Assembly (NCBI RefSeq): GCF_025833875.1
Contig: NZ_JAOYOD010000001.1
Span: 2,728,001-2,792,000 of the forward strand
DNA from: Reichenbachiella ulvae
GTDB taxonomy: Bacteria > Bacteroidota > Bacteroidia > Cytophagales > Cyclobacteriaceae
Direction of reading: 5' to 3'
Length of the DNA: 64,000 bases
Shown here: positions 26,274 through 34,963 of the stretch, piece by piece
Layout: each line of letters opens with the position of its first letter
How positions within the stretch are numbered: position 1 is the first letter of the stretch
The notes under the pieces: generated by a model
Told to the model about the DNA's origin: nothing
Database searches by the model: none
What the model saw: only the letters and a program-made list of their open reading frames with translations
Program-made: the position numbers and the translations under genes

Positions 26274-27448
26274 GCTTTTGTAAAGATCAAAGAAGTACTA
26301 TTGCCTCCGAAACCGAAGGAGTTAGACATGACCGCATTAATTTCTTTGTTTTCCCATTCAGTAGTTGGTGTTCGTTCGCTACTGGTCATTTTATCCTTCC
26401 AGTGCAGATTAGGAAACACACAACCATTTTGAATACTCATGATCGAGTAGACTGCTTCTACTCCACCAGCAGCTGCCAATGTATGACCTGTATAAGCCTT
26501 GGTAGAACTAAAGGAAAGATCCAGATCACCAAATACACGATCAATCGCACTCAGTTCCGAATTGTCATTATTTTTCGTGGCAGTGCCATGGGCATTGAGA
26601 TAGTCGATATCTGCAGCTTGCAGACCTGCTAGCTTTAGCGACTCCTGCATCGCCAGATAGGCACCATTCCCCTCTGGGGAAGTGCCGGTCTGATGGTAGG
26701 CATCGTTGGTATTAGCCCAGCCTTTACAGACACCCATTTTTTTATTCCCTGAAGCTGCCAGACTTTTTTCATTTTCCAGCAGTAGAAACCCTGCACCCTC
26801 ACCCAGATTCAGTCCCACCCGGTTTTCATCAAATGGTCTGCAATACTCCGTATCATAGATCATGAGTGACCCAAATCCATCGACGGTAAAATCTGTCAAT
26901 GCATCTGTACCTCCAACCACGACTCGATCCAGCATACCTGCCTTGATCATTCTAGCGCCAAGCATGATAGCATTGGCTGCCGAAGAACAGGCCGTGCTCA
27001 AGGTATTCACGTAATGAGTGATACCCAGCAGCTGCGCCACCATATCAGTGACTGTCCCCAGATCATGAGTTAATAAGTTTCGTATTTGAGTGGGATCCTG
27101 ACGCATGTAGAGGGATTGAAAATGTCTTTCACTCAAATCCATGCCTCCGGTCGTGGTTCCATTGATGAAGCCAGTTCGCAAATCTTGGTCTAGGTCCGTT
27201 TCGGCTATGGCCTCCTTGCAGGCTAGCATCGCGATCAAGCCAGTACGTGGCACCTGCGCCTCTGCATCTAATCCAAGCAAAGTCTTCAGCTCCTCGTCAG
27301 ACTTGAGTAGTCCTCCTTTCAGCTTAGGCCCTTTGTTTGTTTTGAAAAGAGTCACACCTGTTTTGGCTGCCTTTAGGGCACGTAGATTTTCTTCTACGCC
27401 TATCCCAAGGGCAGTCACCACTCCCATACCGGTCACGAATGCTTCCAT
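26270..27448 (-). CDS. beta-ketoacyl-ACP synthase (condensing KS of the KS-CLF pair)
   Basis: 392 residues, FabF-like. The catalytic triad is intact: Cys154 in TLSTACSSAANA, His in NAHGTATKNND and His in TKAYTGHTLAAAGGVE; the GFGGNST motif closes the fold. It should catalyse decarboxylative condensation of malonyl-ACP with the growing aryl-polyenyl-ACP. Start ATG at 27448 overlaps the stop of the ACP gene by one base, and the stop overlaps the CLF start by four, so ACP-KS-CLF are translationally coupled. Confidence 0.92.
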   Translation of the reverse strand: MEAFVTGMGVVTALGIGVEENLRALKAAKTGVTLFKTNKGPKLKGGLLKSDEELKTLLGLDAEAQVPRTGLIAMLACKEAIAETDLDQDLRTGFINGTTTGGMDLSERHFQSLYMRQDPTQIRNLLTHDLGTVTDMVAQLLGITHYVNTLSTACSSAANAIMLGARMIKAGMLDRVVVGGTDALTDFTVDGFGSLMIYDTEYCRPFDENRVGLNLGEGAGFLLLENEKSLAASGNKKMGVCKGWANTNDAYHQTGTSPEGNGAYLAMQESLKLAGLQAADIDYLNAHGTATKNNDNSELSAIDRVFGDLDLSFSSTKAYTGHTLAAAGGVEAVYSIMSIQNGCVFPNLHWKDKMTSSERTPTTEWENKEINAVMSNSFGFGGNSTSLIFTKA

Positions 27449-27699
27449 CAATTCTTATTTGCCTCGATGTATTTGGCTAGTGTTTCTATTGAATAAAAAA
27501 TATCTCTTGCCTCTTCTGGATTGCCTACTTTCAATCCATAGTTGTTGTCCAGAATCACGATGATCTCTAGCGCGTCGATAGAGTCAAGTCCCAAACCATC
27601 ACCAAACAATGGCTCATCATCTTTGATGTCCGCCGGGGTTACCTCTTCCAGGTTTAGCTGTTCGATCAGCTTTTCTTTTAATTCTTGTTTTAACTCCAT
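27448..27699 (-). CDS. acyl carrier protein
   Basis: 83-residue ACP with the phosphopantetheine Ser in LGLDSIDALEIIV, preceded by the acidic helix I/loop (EEVTPADIKDDEPLFGDG). It carries acyl intermediates for the adjacent KS-CLF. The AcpS-type transferase at 49202 is the obvious activating enzyme. It differs in sequence from the second ACP in this operon (31084-31332), so starter and extender carriers may be specialised. Stop overlaps the KS start by one base. Confidence 0.92.
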   Translation of the reverse strand: MELKQELKEKLIEQLNLEEVTPADIKDDEPLFGDGLGLDSIDALEIIVILDNNYGLKVGNPEEARDIFYSIETLAKYIEANKN

Positions 27700-27710
27700 T
27701 ATGCTCTCTT

Positions 27711-28268
27711 TTACTCCTTTGCTACGAAATATAGCTCTAACTCAAACGCTTCTTCCAAGACTTCCACCCAGCCTCCCAGCACGGCTTCAGCCTTATTTTG
27801 TGCCACTAGCACTTGATTGGTTTTCATCCAGCGATCCTGATCAAACTGATCCGCCAGAGTGAATAAATTTTCTCCATACCACTTGTTGCGAATCGCTATT
27901 TCACCCAACACAATATTAGGCAAAGTGTAGACAAAATTCGCTGGGCTGGCAGCCTTTCCCTCATTGATATTTTGCTGATGAACCCAGTCCGTATCCAAAC
28001 TGGCCGATGCATTCTGAAAGTGAAGGGCGATCGCATCATCTTGATAGGATTCAAGATCGTGCTCCTGTTTCAGAAGCTCCACCCCTATTACTCCTAACTT
28101 AGATAAATTATCCATTTTATGGAACTTGGGATAGCTCATATTTAATGAATGATAGAATGCCGACATCAATCCTTTGAGCGTACCATCATTCTCAGGCAAT
28201 GGCTGTGACTTGCCATTGATTTCGAAGAGGTCCTTCTTTATTACTATAGAACTAATTGCTTTCAACAT
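27711..28268 (-). CDS. reduced ketosynthase-like protein of the pigment operon (185 aa)
   Basis: 185 residues with no signal peptide. Its middle (SPANFVYTLPNIVLGEIAIRNKWYGENLF) resembles the S-P-x-x-F-x-x-x-x-x-N-x-x-x-G segment of the small KS-like N-terminal domain family (Ketoacyl-synt_2) found in aryl-polyene loci, but the protein is far too short for a full thiolase fold and has no catalytic Cys. It lies between a KS and an ACP with overlaps or gaps under 15 bp on both sides. It may be a structural subunit of the condensing complex; this is inference. Confidence 0.5.
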   Translation of the reverse strand: MLKAISSIVIKKDLFEINGKSQPLPENDGTLKGLMSAFYHSLNMSYPKFHKMDNLSKLGVIGVELLKQEHDLESYQDDAIALHFQNASASLDTDWVHQQNINEGKAASPANFVYTLPNIVLGEIAIRNKWYGENLFTLADQFDQDRWMKTNQVLVAQNKAEAVLGGWVEVLEEAFELELYFVAKE

Positions 28269-29365
28269 TCAACCTTTCTTATCACAGCAGCAGCATTACA
28301 TCCCCCAAATCCCGAAGTGGTCTTTAGTATGGTATTTAGCTGCATTGCTTTATTTTCTGTTAAGACATTGATTTTTTCTGTAGTACCTGGGCTTTCACAC
28401 CCCTTGGTAGCCAACATCTCGTTGTTATCCATGGATTGCATGCACATCACAAGCTCTAGCAGACCTGCTGCTCCGAGTGTATGCCCAAAATAGCCTTTCA
28501 TGCTGTTGACAGGCTGCTTGGTTAGCCCCATTCGATGAAAAGCAATGGACTCCATGTCATCATTGTAGCGAGTAGCCGTACCATGGGCCGAGATCGCATC
28601 GATCTGTCCCACTTGCAGAGCCGACTGCTTTAGTGCCTTGGTTATGGATCTATAAAGCCCTTCTCCAGTACGGGAGGGTCCTGAGATGTGGTTGGCATCA
28701 TTGGCACTCGCTCCACCTAATACTTCTTTGGGGCAAGCCATAAAATCTTTTTTATCTCCTGTCACCACTGCCGTAGCAATCGCTTCACCCAGAGACAGCC
28801 CATTTCTATTGGCATCAAATGGCTTACATTCCCTGTCACTCAATGCCATAAAGGACTCGAATCCTCTACAAGTAAATTCAGAGAACACATCCGCCCCAAT
28901 GACCATTACCTTGTCATAATTGTTGGTCGCTATATAATCATGGGCCATAACTACCCCAAGCAAGCCAGATATACAAGCATTGGACACCACCTCGATATCC
29001 ATCTGAATATCCAGTTTGGACGCCACGACTTCAGCTACAAACTGGGGTCTTACCTCCTTGCTTAATCCGGCTGCTAATCGATCGACATCACCTTTCGTAG
29101 TACAAAATATCATCAACCACTTCCCTTCCAAATCATTCATTCTGGATAAGGAGTATTGACAACTCTGAAGGACCAGAGACTCTAATTTGGTAAGGCCTTT
29201 TTCAAGATTATAATCTTCTATTATACCAAAAGGAATGTTAGAAGGGGCATGATCGTAGTGTTCATGCTTTTTCAAACCGGAGATGCCCTGCTGTGCCTTT
29301 GCAAAATTGACATGGGCACCTACTCCCAGCGGAGAGATGATATGTTCGGCTCCTATATAACTCAT
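28262..29365 (-). CDS. beta-ketoacyl-ACP synthase (second KS)
   Basis: 367 residues from the ATG at 29365, which overlaps the thioesterase stop (ATGA). Active Cys131 in VVSNACISGLLG, His in SAHGTATRYNDD, and His in KGYFGHTLGAAGLLE are present, with GFGGCNAA near the end. It is shorter than FabF and its N-terminal third is diverged, but the full Cys-His-His set suggests activity, perhaps in a first condensation or a specialised elongation. A TTG-like start further upstream would overlap the thioesterase by 34 bp and is less likely. Confidence 0.87.
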   Translation of the reverse strand: MSYIGAEHIISPLGVGAHVNFAKAQQGISGLKKHEHYDHAPSNIPFGIIEDYNLEKGLTKLESLVLQSCQYSLSRMNDLEGKWLMIFCTTKGDVDRLAAGLSKEVRPQFVAEVVASKLDIQMDIEVVSNACISGLLGVVMAHDYIATNNYDKVMVIGADVFSEFTCRGFESFMALSDRECKPFDANRNGLSLGEAIATAVVTGDKKDFMACPKEVLGGASANDANHISGPSRTGEGLYRSITKALKQSALQVGQIDAISAHGTATRYNDDMESIAFHRMGLTKQPVNSMKGYFGHTLGAAGLLELVMCMQSMDNNEMLATKGCESPGTTEKINVLTENKAMQLNTILKTTSGFGGCNAAAVIRKVEC

Positions 29366-29790
29366 CCTTCTTTCCAATCTGCTTGATTCATCCATTCGGT
29401 ATAAAACTCCGGATAGGATAATTCCAACTCTCTAGATTTGGCATGGAGAAACACCTGCTCAGTTTTCCCAATACAGCTTACCTGTCCGTTTTCCAGATTG
29501 ATTACTTCATATTCATGGATCAGTTTGGCGGATCTTGATTTGATCAATCTGCATCTAATCTCCAAGTTCTCACCAAATGTAAGTGGCGACTTGTAGTTGA
29601 TGTCTGCATGTACAATCGGAACAAAATACCCATTGTTTGCTATATCCATATAGGACATCCCGATGCTCTCACCTAGTTTTTCTCTGCCATCTTCAAAATA
29701 CTTCAAATAGTTGCCGTGCCAAACGACACCCATGGCATCCACTTCAGAAAATCTCGCTCTTACAGATATGCTTACTTCCAGATACTCCAT
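29362..29790 (-). CDS. acyl-CoA/ACP thioesterase (4-hydroxybenzoyl-CoA thioesterase-like)
   Basis: 142-residue hotdog protein from the ATG at 29790. VRARFSEVDAMGVVWHGNYLKYFEDGREKLGE is the hallmark of the YbgC/4HBT branch, with the catalytic Asp in the EVDAMG turn. In aryl-polyene loci this position is taken by ApeK-type thioesterases, thought to edit or release acyl-ACPs. The start overlaps the dehydratase stop by one base and its stop overlaps the KS start. Confidence 0.87.
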   Translation of the reverse strand: MEYLEVSISVRARFSEVDAMGVVWHGNYLKYFEDGREKLGESIGMSYMDIANNGYFVPIVHADINYKSPLTFGENLEIRCRLIKSRSAKLIHEYEVINLENGQVSCIGKTEQVFLHAKSRELELSYPEFYTEWMNQADWKEG

Positions 29791-30221
29791 TAGTCTTCTT
29801 GCTGAATGAGGATTTTCATCTCGCAAGAAATCAAATCCTGATTTCCTACTTTGCTACTACCTGAGATAATAGTTACATTCATCACATCATTCTTTATGGT
29901 TACGGTGGTTTCTATTTGTGCGCCGATTGGTGGCAGGTCAGTTACTTCTACTTTGCTCACACCCCCGATGAACCCAACAGGCACAGGGATATTCCTTAAA
30001 TGACACTCATATCCGACCTTGGCAGCAGCCGTTTGGGCAATATTTTCGATCAGTCCTGATTCAGTCAATTTCCCATCCAGCACAAACATATTATTCTCGC
30101 TCACCTCCAGACGAGAAACAATTTCTTTTTCTCCACAGCTGATCACCTCGTCTATCATGACGATCGGAGCTTTTTGTGGTATATAGTCGGTAATATTTTC
30201 TCGGTCGATTAGTGCTTTCAT
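29790..30221 (-). CDS. ApeI/ApeP-like beta-hydroxyacyl-ACP dehydratase
   Basis: 143 residues with IPQKAPIVMIDEVISCGEKEIVSRLEV and GLIENIAQTAAAKVGYE, then PVGFIGGVSKVEV. This is the hotdog dehydratase pattern of aryl-polyene systems (YiiM-like position of the catalytic helix, E-x-x-A-Q). The usual first-half catalytic His is replaced in a segment reading ENNMFVLDGKLTESG, so it may need the second dehydratase (23579-23959) as partner. It overlaps the acyltransferase stop by four bases. Confidence 0.8.
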   Translation of the reverse strand: MKALIDRENITDYIPQKAPIVMIDEVISCGEKEIVSRLEVSENNMFVLDGKLTESGLIENIAQTAAAKVGYECHLRNIPVPVGFIGGVSKVEVTDLPPIGAQIETTVTIKNDVMNVTIISGSSKVGNQDLISCEMKILIQQED

Positions 30222-31084
30222 TCGTGATGAAAAAAGTTATAGTAATTAAACCAATGATCGGGTTTTTCCCTCACCTTTTGTTCCAAAATGTCGGCGAAGC
30301 TTTGCCCAATGGCTTGGGGGTCCTTTCTATCCGCATCGGTAAAGTGAGCTGAAAAGAAGTAGTGAAAATCGCTTTTCTTGTGTGCAAAAACAAACGCAAA
30401 TGGAGATTTCAATTTTGAAATCAACTGAAACGGTCCTAATGGAAACAGAGCCTTCTGTCCAAAAAAGTCTAAATCCAGTGTAGGTGCTCCTGGCAAAAAT
30501 CGATCTGCATGCAGGCACAATACCTCCCCATTTTTGAGCGCATTGTAGATTTTGATCAAATGCCCCAGATCGTTATTCTGTGTTATGATTTCGTAATTCT
30601 GAACTCCCTGGCTAGCCAGATAATCTTTGATCTTTTCATGTTCATTGTCAAACATGAGAATGTTGATCTTTCGGTTGATCCCATCTAGTAACTGACCTGC
30701 TATATCCCAATTGCCATAGTGACCCGAAACCAAGATGAGCCCATTACCTTCATTGGCCAACTCTATGAGTTTGCTTTCACCACTGTTAGAATAGCTATAC
30801 AAAGACTTGTTCCCTGCCGAAAAGGCAATTTTGTCTAGCAAGGATTGGGCTAAATTCAGGAAATTATTTCTGACAATAGGCTTGGCTTCCTTTTTGGACA
30901 ACTTCAATGCCTTTGTGTAGAATGAAATAAGAGCTTCCTTTGGGGCTGACCCGAATAGATAGTAATAATAAGATACCCCTCTAAGTAATAAGTAGGCGGC
31001 TTTTATATTTACAAATTTCAGTGTCCATACAATAATACGGTACCCCAAAAGGGTACCTCTAGTACGTCCTGTCCATTTGCTCAT
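30218..31084 (-). CDS. LpxL/HtrB-type acyltransferase
   Basis: 288 residues, one N-terminal hydrophobic segment, and the lysophospholipid/lipid-A acyltransferase signature H-x4-D in SGHYGNWDIAGQLL (about residues 120-135), followed by CLHADRFLPGAPTLDLDFFGQKALFPLGPF. Enzymes of this type in aryl-polyene clusters are proposed to transfer the polyene acyl chain to a glycolipid or dialkylresorcinol partner in the membrane. The start overlaps the ACP stop by one base, suggesting that ACP delivers its acyl group. Confidence 0.88.
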   Translation of the reverse strand: MSKWTGRTRGTLLGYRIIVWTLKFVNIKAAYLLLRGVSYYYYLFGSAPKEALISFYTKALKLSKKEAKPIVRNNFLNLAQSLLDKIAFSAGNKSLYSYSNSGESKLIELANEGNGLILVSGHYGNWDIAGQLLDGINRKINILMFDNEHEKIKDYLASQGVQNYEIITQNNDLGHLIKIYNALKNGEVLCLHADRFLPGAPTLDLDFFGQKALFPLGPFQLISKLKSPFAFVFAHKKSDFHYFFSAHFTDADRKDPQAIGQSFADILEQKVREKPDHWFNYYNFFHHE

Positions 31085-31332
31085 TAGGCATGCTCGTGCT
31101 TATTGACGATGAAATCGTAAAAGTCATTGAGTGTAGAAATAGACTTAAAGTCCTCTCCAGTCACTTTAAAACCAAAATGACTTTCGATTACCACCACCAA
31201 ATCCACATAGTCCAGACTGTCCAAATCCAGCGTTTCATGAAGCACACCGTTAGGATCGAGAGATTCCACCTCCACTTCAAATTCCTCCGCCAAAAATCCG
31301 TTCACCGTTTCAACTACTTCTTCTCTAGTCAT
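31084..31332 (-). CDS. acyl carrier protein
   Basis: 82 residues from the ATG at 31332 (MTREEVVETVNGFLAEEF). The phosphopantetheine Ser is in ETLDLDSLDYVDLVV; the acidic helix II is typical for KS and acyltransferase docking. A longer frame to 31374 lies inside the KS gene and is rejected. It overlaps the KS end by 8 bp and the acyltransferase start by one base, so KS-ACP-acyltransferase are translated together. Confidence 0.92.
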   Translation of the reverse strand: MTREEVVETVNGFLAEEFEVEVESLDPNGVLHETLDLDSLDYVDLVVVIESHFGFKVTGEDFKSISTLNDFYDFIVNKHEHA

Positions 31333-32539
31333 AATTCTTAATGATAAGGGTTGAATTCGTGCCCCCAAACCCAAAAGAGTTAGAAGCTATCGTATCCAAA
31401 TTCGACTTTTTTGATTCTGCAATAATATTAAGATTTCGGGATACTTCATCGGGATTCTCAAAATTGATGTTTGGAGCGATAAAGGAATTGCGCATCATGA
31501 TCATACTGTACACTATTTCGCTAGCTCCTGCCATCCAGCATTCATGCCCAGTCATAGATTTGGTAGAACTCACTGGAGTTTTCCCTCCAAAAACGTCGAG
31601 AATAGCCTGAGCCTCAAACATATCCCCCTTAGGAGTGGATGTGGCATGCGCATTGACATAATCCACCTCGCTTGCCTTGATGCCCGCCATTTTGAGTGCA
31701 CGGGTAATAGAATCTACCTGACCTTCGGTATTTGGATTAGAAATATGATCGCCGTTGGACGAAAAACCATACCCTGTAATCTCACCGAGTATGGTAGCGC
31801 CTCTGCGCTGTGCCGATTCCAATGATTCAATGATTACTGTAGCAGCTCCTCCACTGGTGATCAAACCATCTCTATCCTTATCAAAGGGACGTGAGGATTT
31901 AGCTGGATCATCTTCCCGAGTAGAGAACACGCCCAAACCATCGAAGCTACCAAAAGCATACATATTCACTTCCTGAGCTCCTCCACAGATAATCATGTCT
32001 TCTAGTCCAGACTTAATCATATGATACCCCACACCAATCGCATGCGAACCTGAAGCACAGGCAGCACTAATCGTAAAGTTGATCCCGCGCAATCTGAAGA
32101 TGGTAGCCAGGTTCATATTAACAGTCGAGTTCATAGATTGAAAAATCGATCCAGAACCCACCAGCATGGTATCTTTCTTTTCGCGAATCACATCTACTGC
32201 ATCGATCACAGCCCCTGCTGTAGAATCATTACCAAAAAGGATTCCCGCACGATTTTGATCTAAATAATCCTGGCTTACCCCTGCCATATCTAATGCTTCT
32301 TTGGTAGAAACATAGGCATACTTGGCTTCTTCCGACATGCCTAAACGGGCTCTTCTAGGTAAGTCTTTTTTCAAATCTGGTTCTGACACGATACCTGTCA
32401 AACAAGACCGATAGCCAAATTCTCTTCTTTCCAGATCAAGTCCTATTCCACTCTTTCCTTGCCTGAGGGAATCAGTTACTTCATCTACATTTTTGCCAAT
32501 GCAGGAATAAACACCGTATCCTGTTATTACGACTCTCAT
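31325..32539 (-). CDS. beta-ketoacyl-ACP synthase I/II (first KS)
   Basis: 404 residues, FabB/FabF type. Catalytic Cys161 in FTISAACASGSHAIG, His in NAHATSTPKGD, and His in KSMTGHECWMAGASE; GFGGTNS near the C-terminus. The segment order and length are canonical. It follows the ketoreductase by four bases and precedes ACP. It probably does elongation from malonyl-ACP; of the three KSs it is the closest to housekeeping fatty-acid enzymes and may supply the fatty or starter moiety. Confidence 0.92.
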   Translation of the reverse strand: MRVVITGYGVYSCIGKNVDEVTDSLRQGKSGIGLDLERREFGYRSCLTGIVSEPDLKKDLPRRARLGMSEEAKYAYVSTKEALDMAGVSQDYLDQNRAGILFGNDSTAGAVIDAVDVIREKKDTMLVGSGSIFQSMNSTVNMNLATIFRLRGINFTISAACASGSHAIGVGYHMIKSGLEDMIICGGAQEVNMYAFGSFDGLGVFSTREDDPAKSSRPFDKDRDGLITSGGAATVIIESLESAQRRGATILGEITGYGFSSNGDHISNPNTEGQVDSITRALKMAGIKASEVDYVNAHATSTPKGDMFEAQAILDVFGGKTPVSSTKSMTGHECWMAGASEIVYSMIMMRNSFIAPNINFENPDEVSRNLNIIAESKKSNLDTIASNSFGFGGTNSTLIIKNYD

Positions 32540-32543
32540 ATTA

Positions 32544-33278
32544 TTATGAATACAATCCTCCGTTGATATTGATTACTTCACCCGTAATGTAGCTAGCTTT
32601 AGGCGAGGCAAGAAAGGAAACGAGATCGGCTACTTCCTGAGCCGAACCAAAACGATTCATTGGTACCAATTTCTTCAATTCATCCTCATTCAAATCCTGA
32701 GTCATATCACTGGTGATAAATCCAGGAGCTACTGCATTAACAGTTATTTTTCTTTTGGCCAATTCTTGAGACAATGCTTTAGTTGCCGCTATCATTCCAC
32801 CTTTTGCAGCAGAATAATTGACTTGACCTGGCACCCCTTTCAATCCTGAAAGTGAAGCCATATTAATGATTCGCCCAGCGCGATTTCTCACAAAATGCTG
32901 AAGCAAATGACGTGTCACATTATACATACCTTTTAGGCTAGTCTGTACTACGTCATCAAAATCCTTTTCTTCCATGAAAACCATGAGGTTGTCTCTCGTA
33001 ATACCTGCATTATTTACAAGTACCTCTACTTTAGACTCCTTATTGTTGGCCAACCAGTCGCTCAACGTCTTTTCAACTTCAGCATGATCCTGCACCTGAA
33101 ACTTCAGCAATTCGGCTGTACCTCCTACTTCTTCTATTTGCTTTTTGGTTTCTTCTGCAGCGCTATCATTGGAGGCATAGTTGATGAGTATATGCAAGCC
33201 AAGATCAGCTGCTAAAGTCACAGCCACTGCTCTACCTATACCTCTAGAACCACCGGTTACTAATGCACACTTTCTCAA
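32544..33278 (-). CDS. 3-oxoacyl-ACP reductase (FabG-like SDR)
   Basis: 244-residue short-chain dehydrogenase: cofactor loop TGGSRGIGRAV, NNAG at about residue 93, catalytic Ser in INMASLSG, Tyr/Lys in YSAAKGG and a C-terminal FITGEV-type SYITGEVININGG. NADPH-dependent reduction of beta-ketoacyl-ACP in each polyene cycle. The start must be a TTG at 33278 overlapping the ammonia-lyase stop (TTGA), as no ATG precedes the Rossmann motif. It is the only ketoreductase in the operon. Confidence 0.93.
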   Translation of the reverse strand: MRKCALVTGGSRGIGRAVAVTLAADLGLHILINYASNDSAAEETKKQIEEVGGTAELLKFQVQDHAEVEKTLSDWLANNKESKVEVLVNNAGITRDNLMVFMEEKDFDDVVQTSLKGMYNVTRHLLQHFVRNRAGRIINMASLSGLKGVPGQVNYSAAKGGMIAATKALSQELAKRKITVNAVAPGFITSDMTQDLNEDELKKLVPMNRFGSAQEVADLVSFLASPKASYITGEVININGGLYS

Positions 33279-34804
33279 AATAAATTCTTTTCTGCGTTCA
33301 ATAATTTTTTCTTCAACTTCATCTGATGCGGATGAAGCGCAATGTCTTGTTTCAAAGTTGGCACGATCTCCCTTACAAAGTTGTAAAACTCTCTTGTGGA
33401 TGAGGCCTTTTGATCAATCTTATTGCTCAAATCAATGGCCTGTGCAATTGAAATTGTCAATATGGTCAACACCTCAAATGCATTGTCTATGACCTTTTGA
33501 GTCATCACTGCCGCATTTGTACCCATACTCACGATATCCTGATTGTCCCCATTGTTTGGAATACTATGGATATACATTGGCATGGACAAGGTTTGGTTCT
33601 CAGCTGTTGTCGACACAGCTGTAAATTGCATACCCTGAAGACCAAAATTAAACCCTAACTTTTCCATATTCAGGAATGGAGGGAATATCTGATTCAATTT
33701 AGAATGCATCAGGAAGTTCAATTGACGTTCCATCAACATAGTCAGTTTGGTCACTGCGATTTTTAATTTATCCATTTCCAGAGCAATATAGTCGCCATGG
33801 AAATTCCCACCGTGATAGACATTTTTAGTATCCATGCAAATGATAGGATTATCGTTTGCTGAATTCACTTCGTCCTCTACGATTTGCTTACAATATTCAT
33901 AGGTTTCCAATACTGGACCTATCACTTGCGGCACACATCTAAGTGAGTAGTACTCCTGAACTTTTTCAGAAAAATACTCCTGCCCCTCGATATGCTCTTC
34001 GTTGAACAGGTGAGCATTTCTTTGTTTTAGAACACTACCATCCTTCACCAAGTCGCGCATGATACTGGCCACTTTTTGTTGGCCTTTGTGCAGCTTCGAG
34101 TTGTTGAGCTCTGACGAGAAAGAGTCATCGTATGAAGACGTCAACTCATTCATAATAGAGGAAGCATGAATGGCCCAACCGATCAACTTCTTCGCTTTGA
34201 TCAAATTGACTGCCGCAATCCCGGACATACATGACGTACCATTGATCGCACCCAGACCATCTCTCAGCATCAGCTTGGCCGGCTCTATCCCTTCAGCCTT
34301 AAGGGCTACAGCAGTATCCACCACTTCGCCTTTGTAATAAACCTGCCCGTGACCAATCAAGGTGTGAGCCACATGAGCCAATTGAAGTAAGTCACCACTG
34401 GCTCCTACTCCACCATGGGTTGGAATACAAGAGATGATGTCTTTTTCCAAAAACTTCTCCAAAGTTTCCAGGTACTGTAGACTAGAGCCTGAATACCCTA
34501 ATGCCAAGGTATTGAGGCGGCAAACCATCACGATTCGCGCATACTCTTCGGAGATGTATTCTCCCGTGCCATTACAGTGGCTATGTATCAGATTGTATTG
34601 AAGTTCTTCTAGTTTATCATCAGAGATTCGATATTGAGCCATTGGCCCAAATCCTGTGTTAATCCCATAAATGACTTTATTTTTAGAAAACTCTTTAAGA
34701 AAATCGTAAGAATTTTGAATTTTCTCTTTTTGCTCTGAACTTAAACGATAGCTATCTTTTCTATCGAATATTTCTTCTATTTTTTCAATTGTAAGTCTTC
34801 CCAA
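33275..34804 (-). CDS. aromatic amino acid ammonia-lyase (HAL/TAL/PAL family), probable tyrosine ammonia-lyase
   Basis: 509 residues. The MIO-forming Ala-Ser-Gly is residues 135-137 in THGGVGASGDLLQLAHV; GINTGFG (about 47-53), NGTSCMSG and the QDIVSMG segment complete the active site. It eliminates ammonia from His, Tyr or Phe; in a polyene locus the expected product is 4-coumarate as chain starter. The selectivity loop reads LIHSHCNG (His74-Ser75-His76), so the key pair is Ser-His, the pair I associate with histidine lyases. First gene of the operon, starting with TTG directly after an in-frame stop; no ATG is available nearby. Confidence 0.88.
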   Translation of the reverse strand: MGRLTIEKIEEIFDRKDSYRLSSEQKEKIQNSYDFLKEFSKNKVIYGINTGFGPMAQYRISDDKLEELQYNLIHSHCNGTGEYISEEYARIVMVCRLNTLALGYSGSSLQYLETLEKFLEKDIISCIPTHGGVGASGDLLQLAHVAHTLIGHGQVYYKGEVVDTAVALKAEGIEPAKLMLRDGLGAINGTSCMSGIAAVNLIKAKKLIGWAIHASSIMNELTSSYDDSFSSELNNSKLHKGQQKVASIMRDLVKDGSVLKQRNAHLFNEEHIEGQEYFSEKVQEYYSLRCVPQVIGPVLETYEYCKQIVEDEVNSANDNPIICMDTKNVYHGGNFHGDYIALEMDKLKIAVTKLTMLMERQLNFLMHSKLNQIFPPFLNMEKLGFNFGLQGMQFTAVSTTAENQTLSMPMYIHSIPNNGDNQDIVSMGTNAAVMTQKVIDNAFEVLTILTISIAQAIDLSNKIDQKASSTREFYNFVREIVPTLKQDIALHPHQMKLKKKLLNAEKNLF

Positions 34805-34963
34805 CTATCGTAAATTTTACCAACGATTTGAACATATTTTTTGTCAACCCACAAATCTAATGATTTAATTGGCAGGTCCTAGTTTCACCTTTCCAATTCT
34901 GAAATTTCCACTGCGATCCTTTAATATTGCCACAGATTAAACCTTAAGAACAAGCATAGATTC
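34805..34963. promoter_or_regulatory. divergent promoter region of the two pigment operons
   Basis: The 159-bp AT-rich gap between the ammonia-lyase start (leftward) and the MMPL fusion start (rightward) is the only place for both promoters. Bacteroidetes-type TTTG and TA-rich elements occur on both strands, but I cannot fix a -33/-7 pair with proper spacing. Confidence 0.5.
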
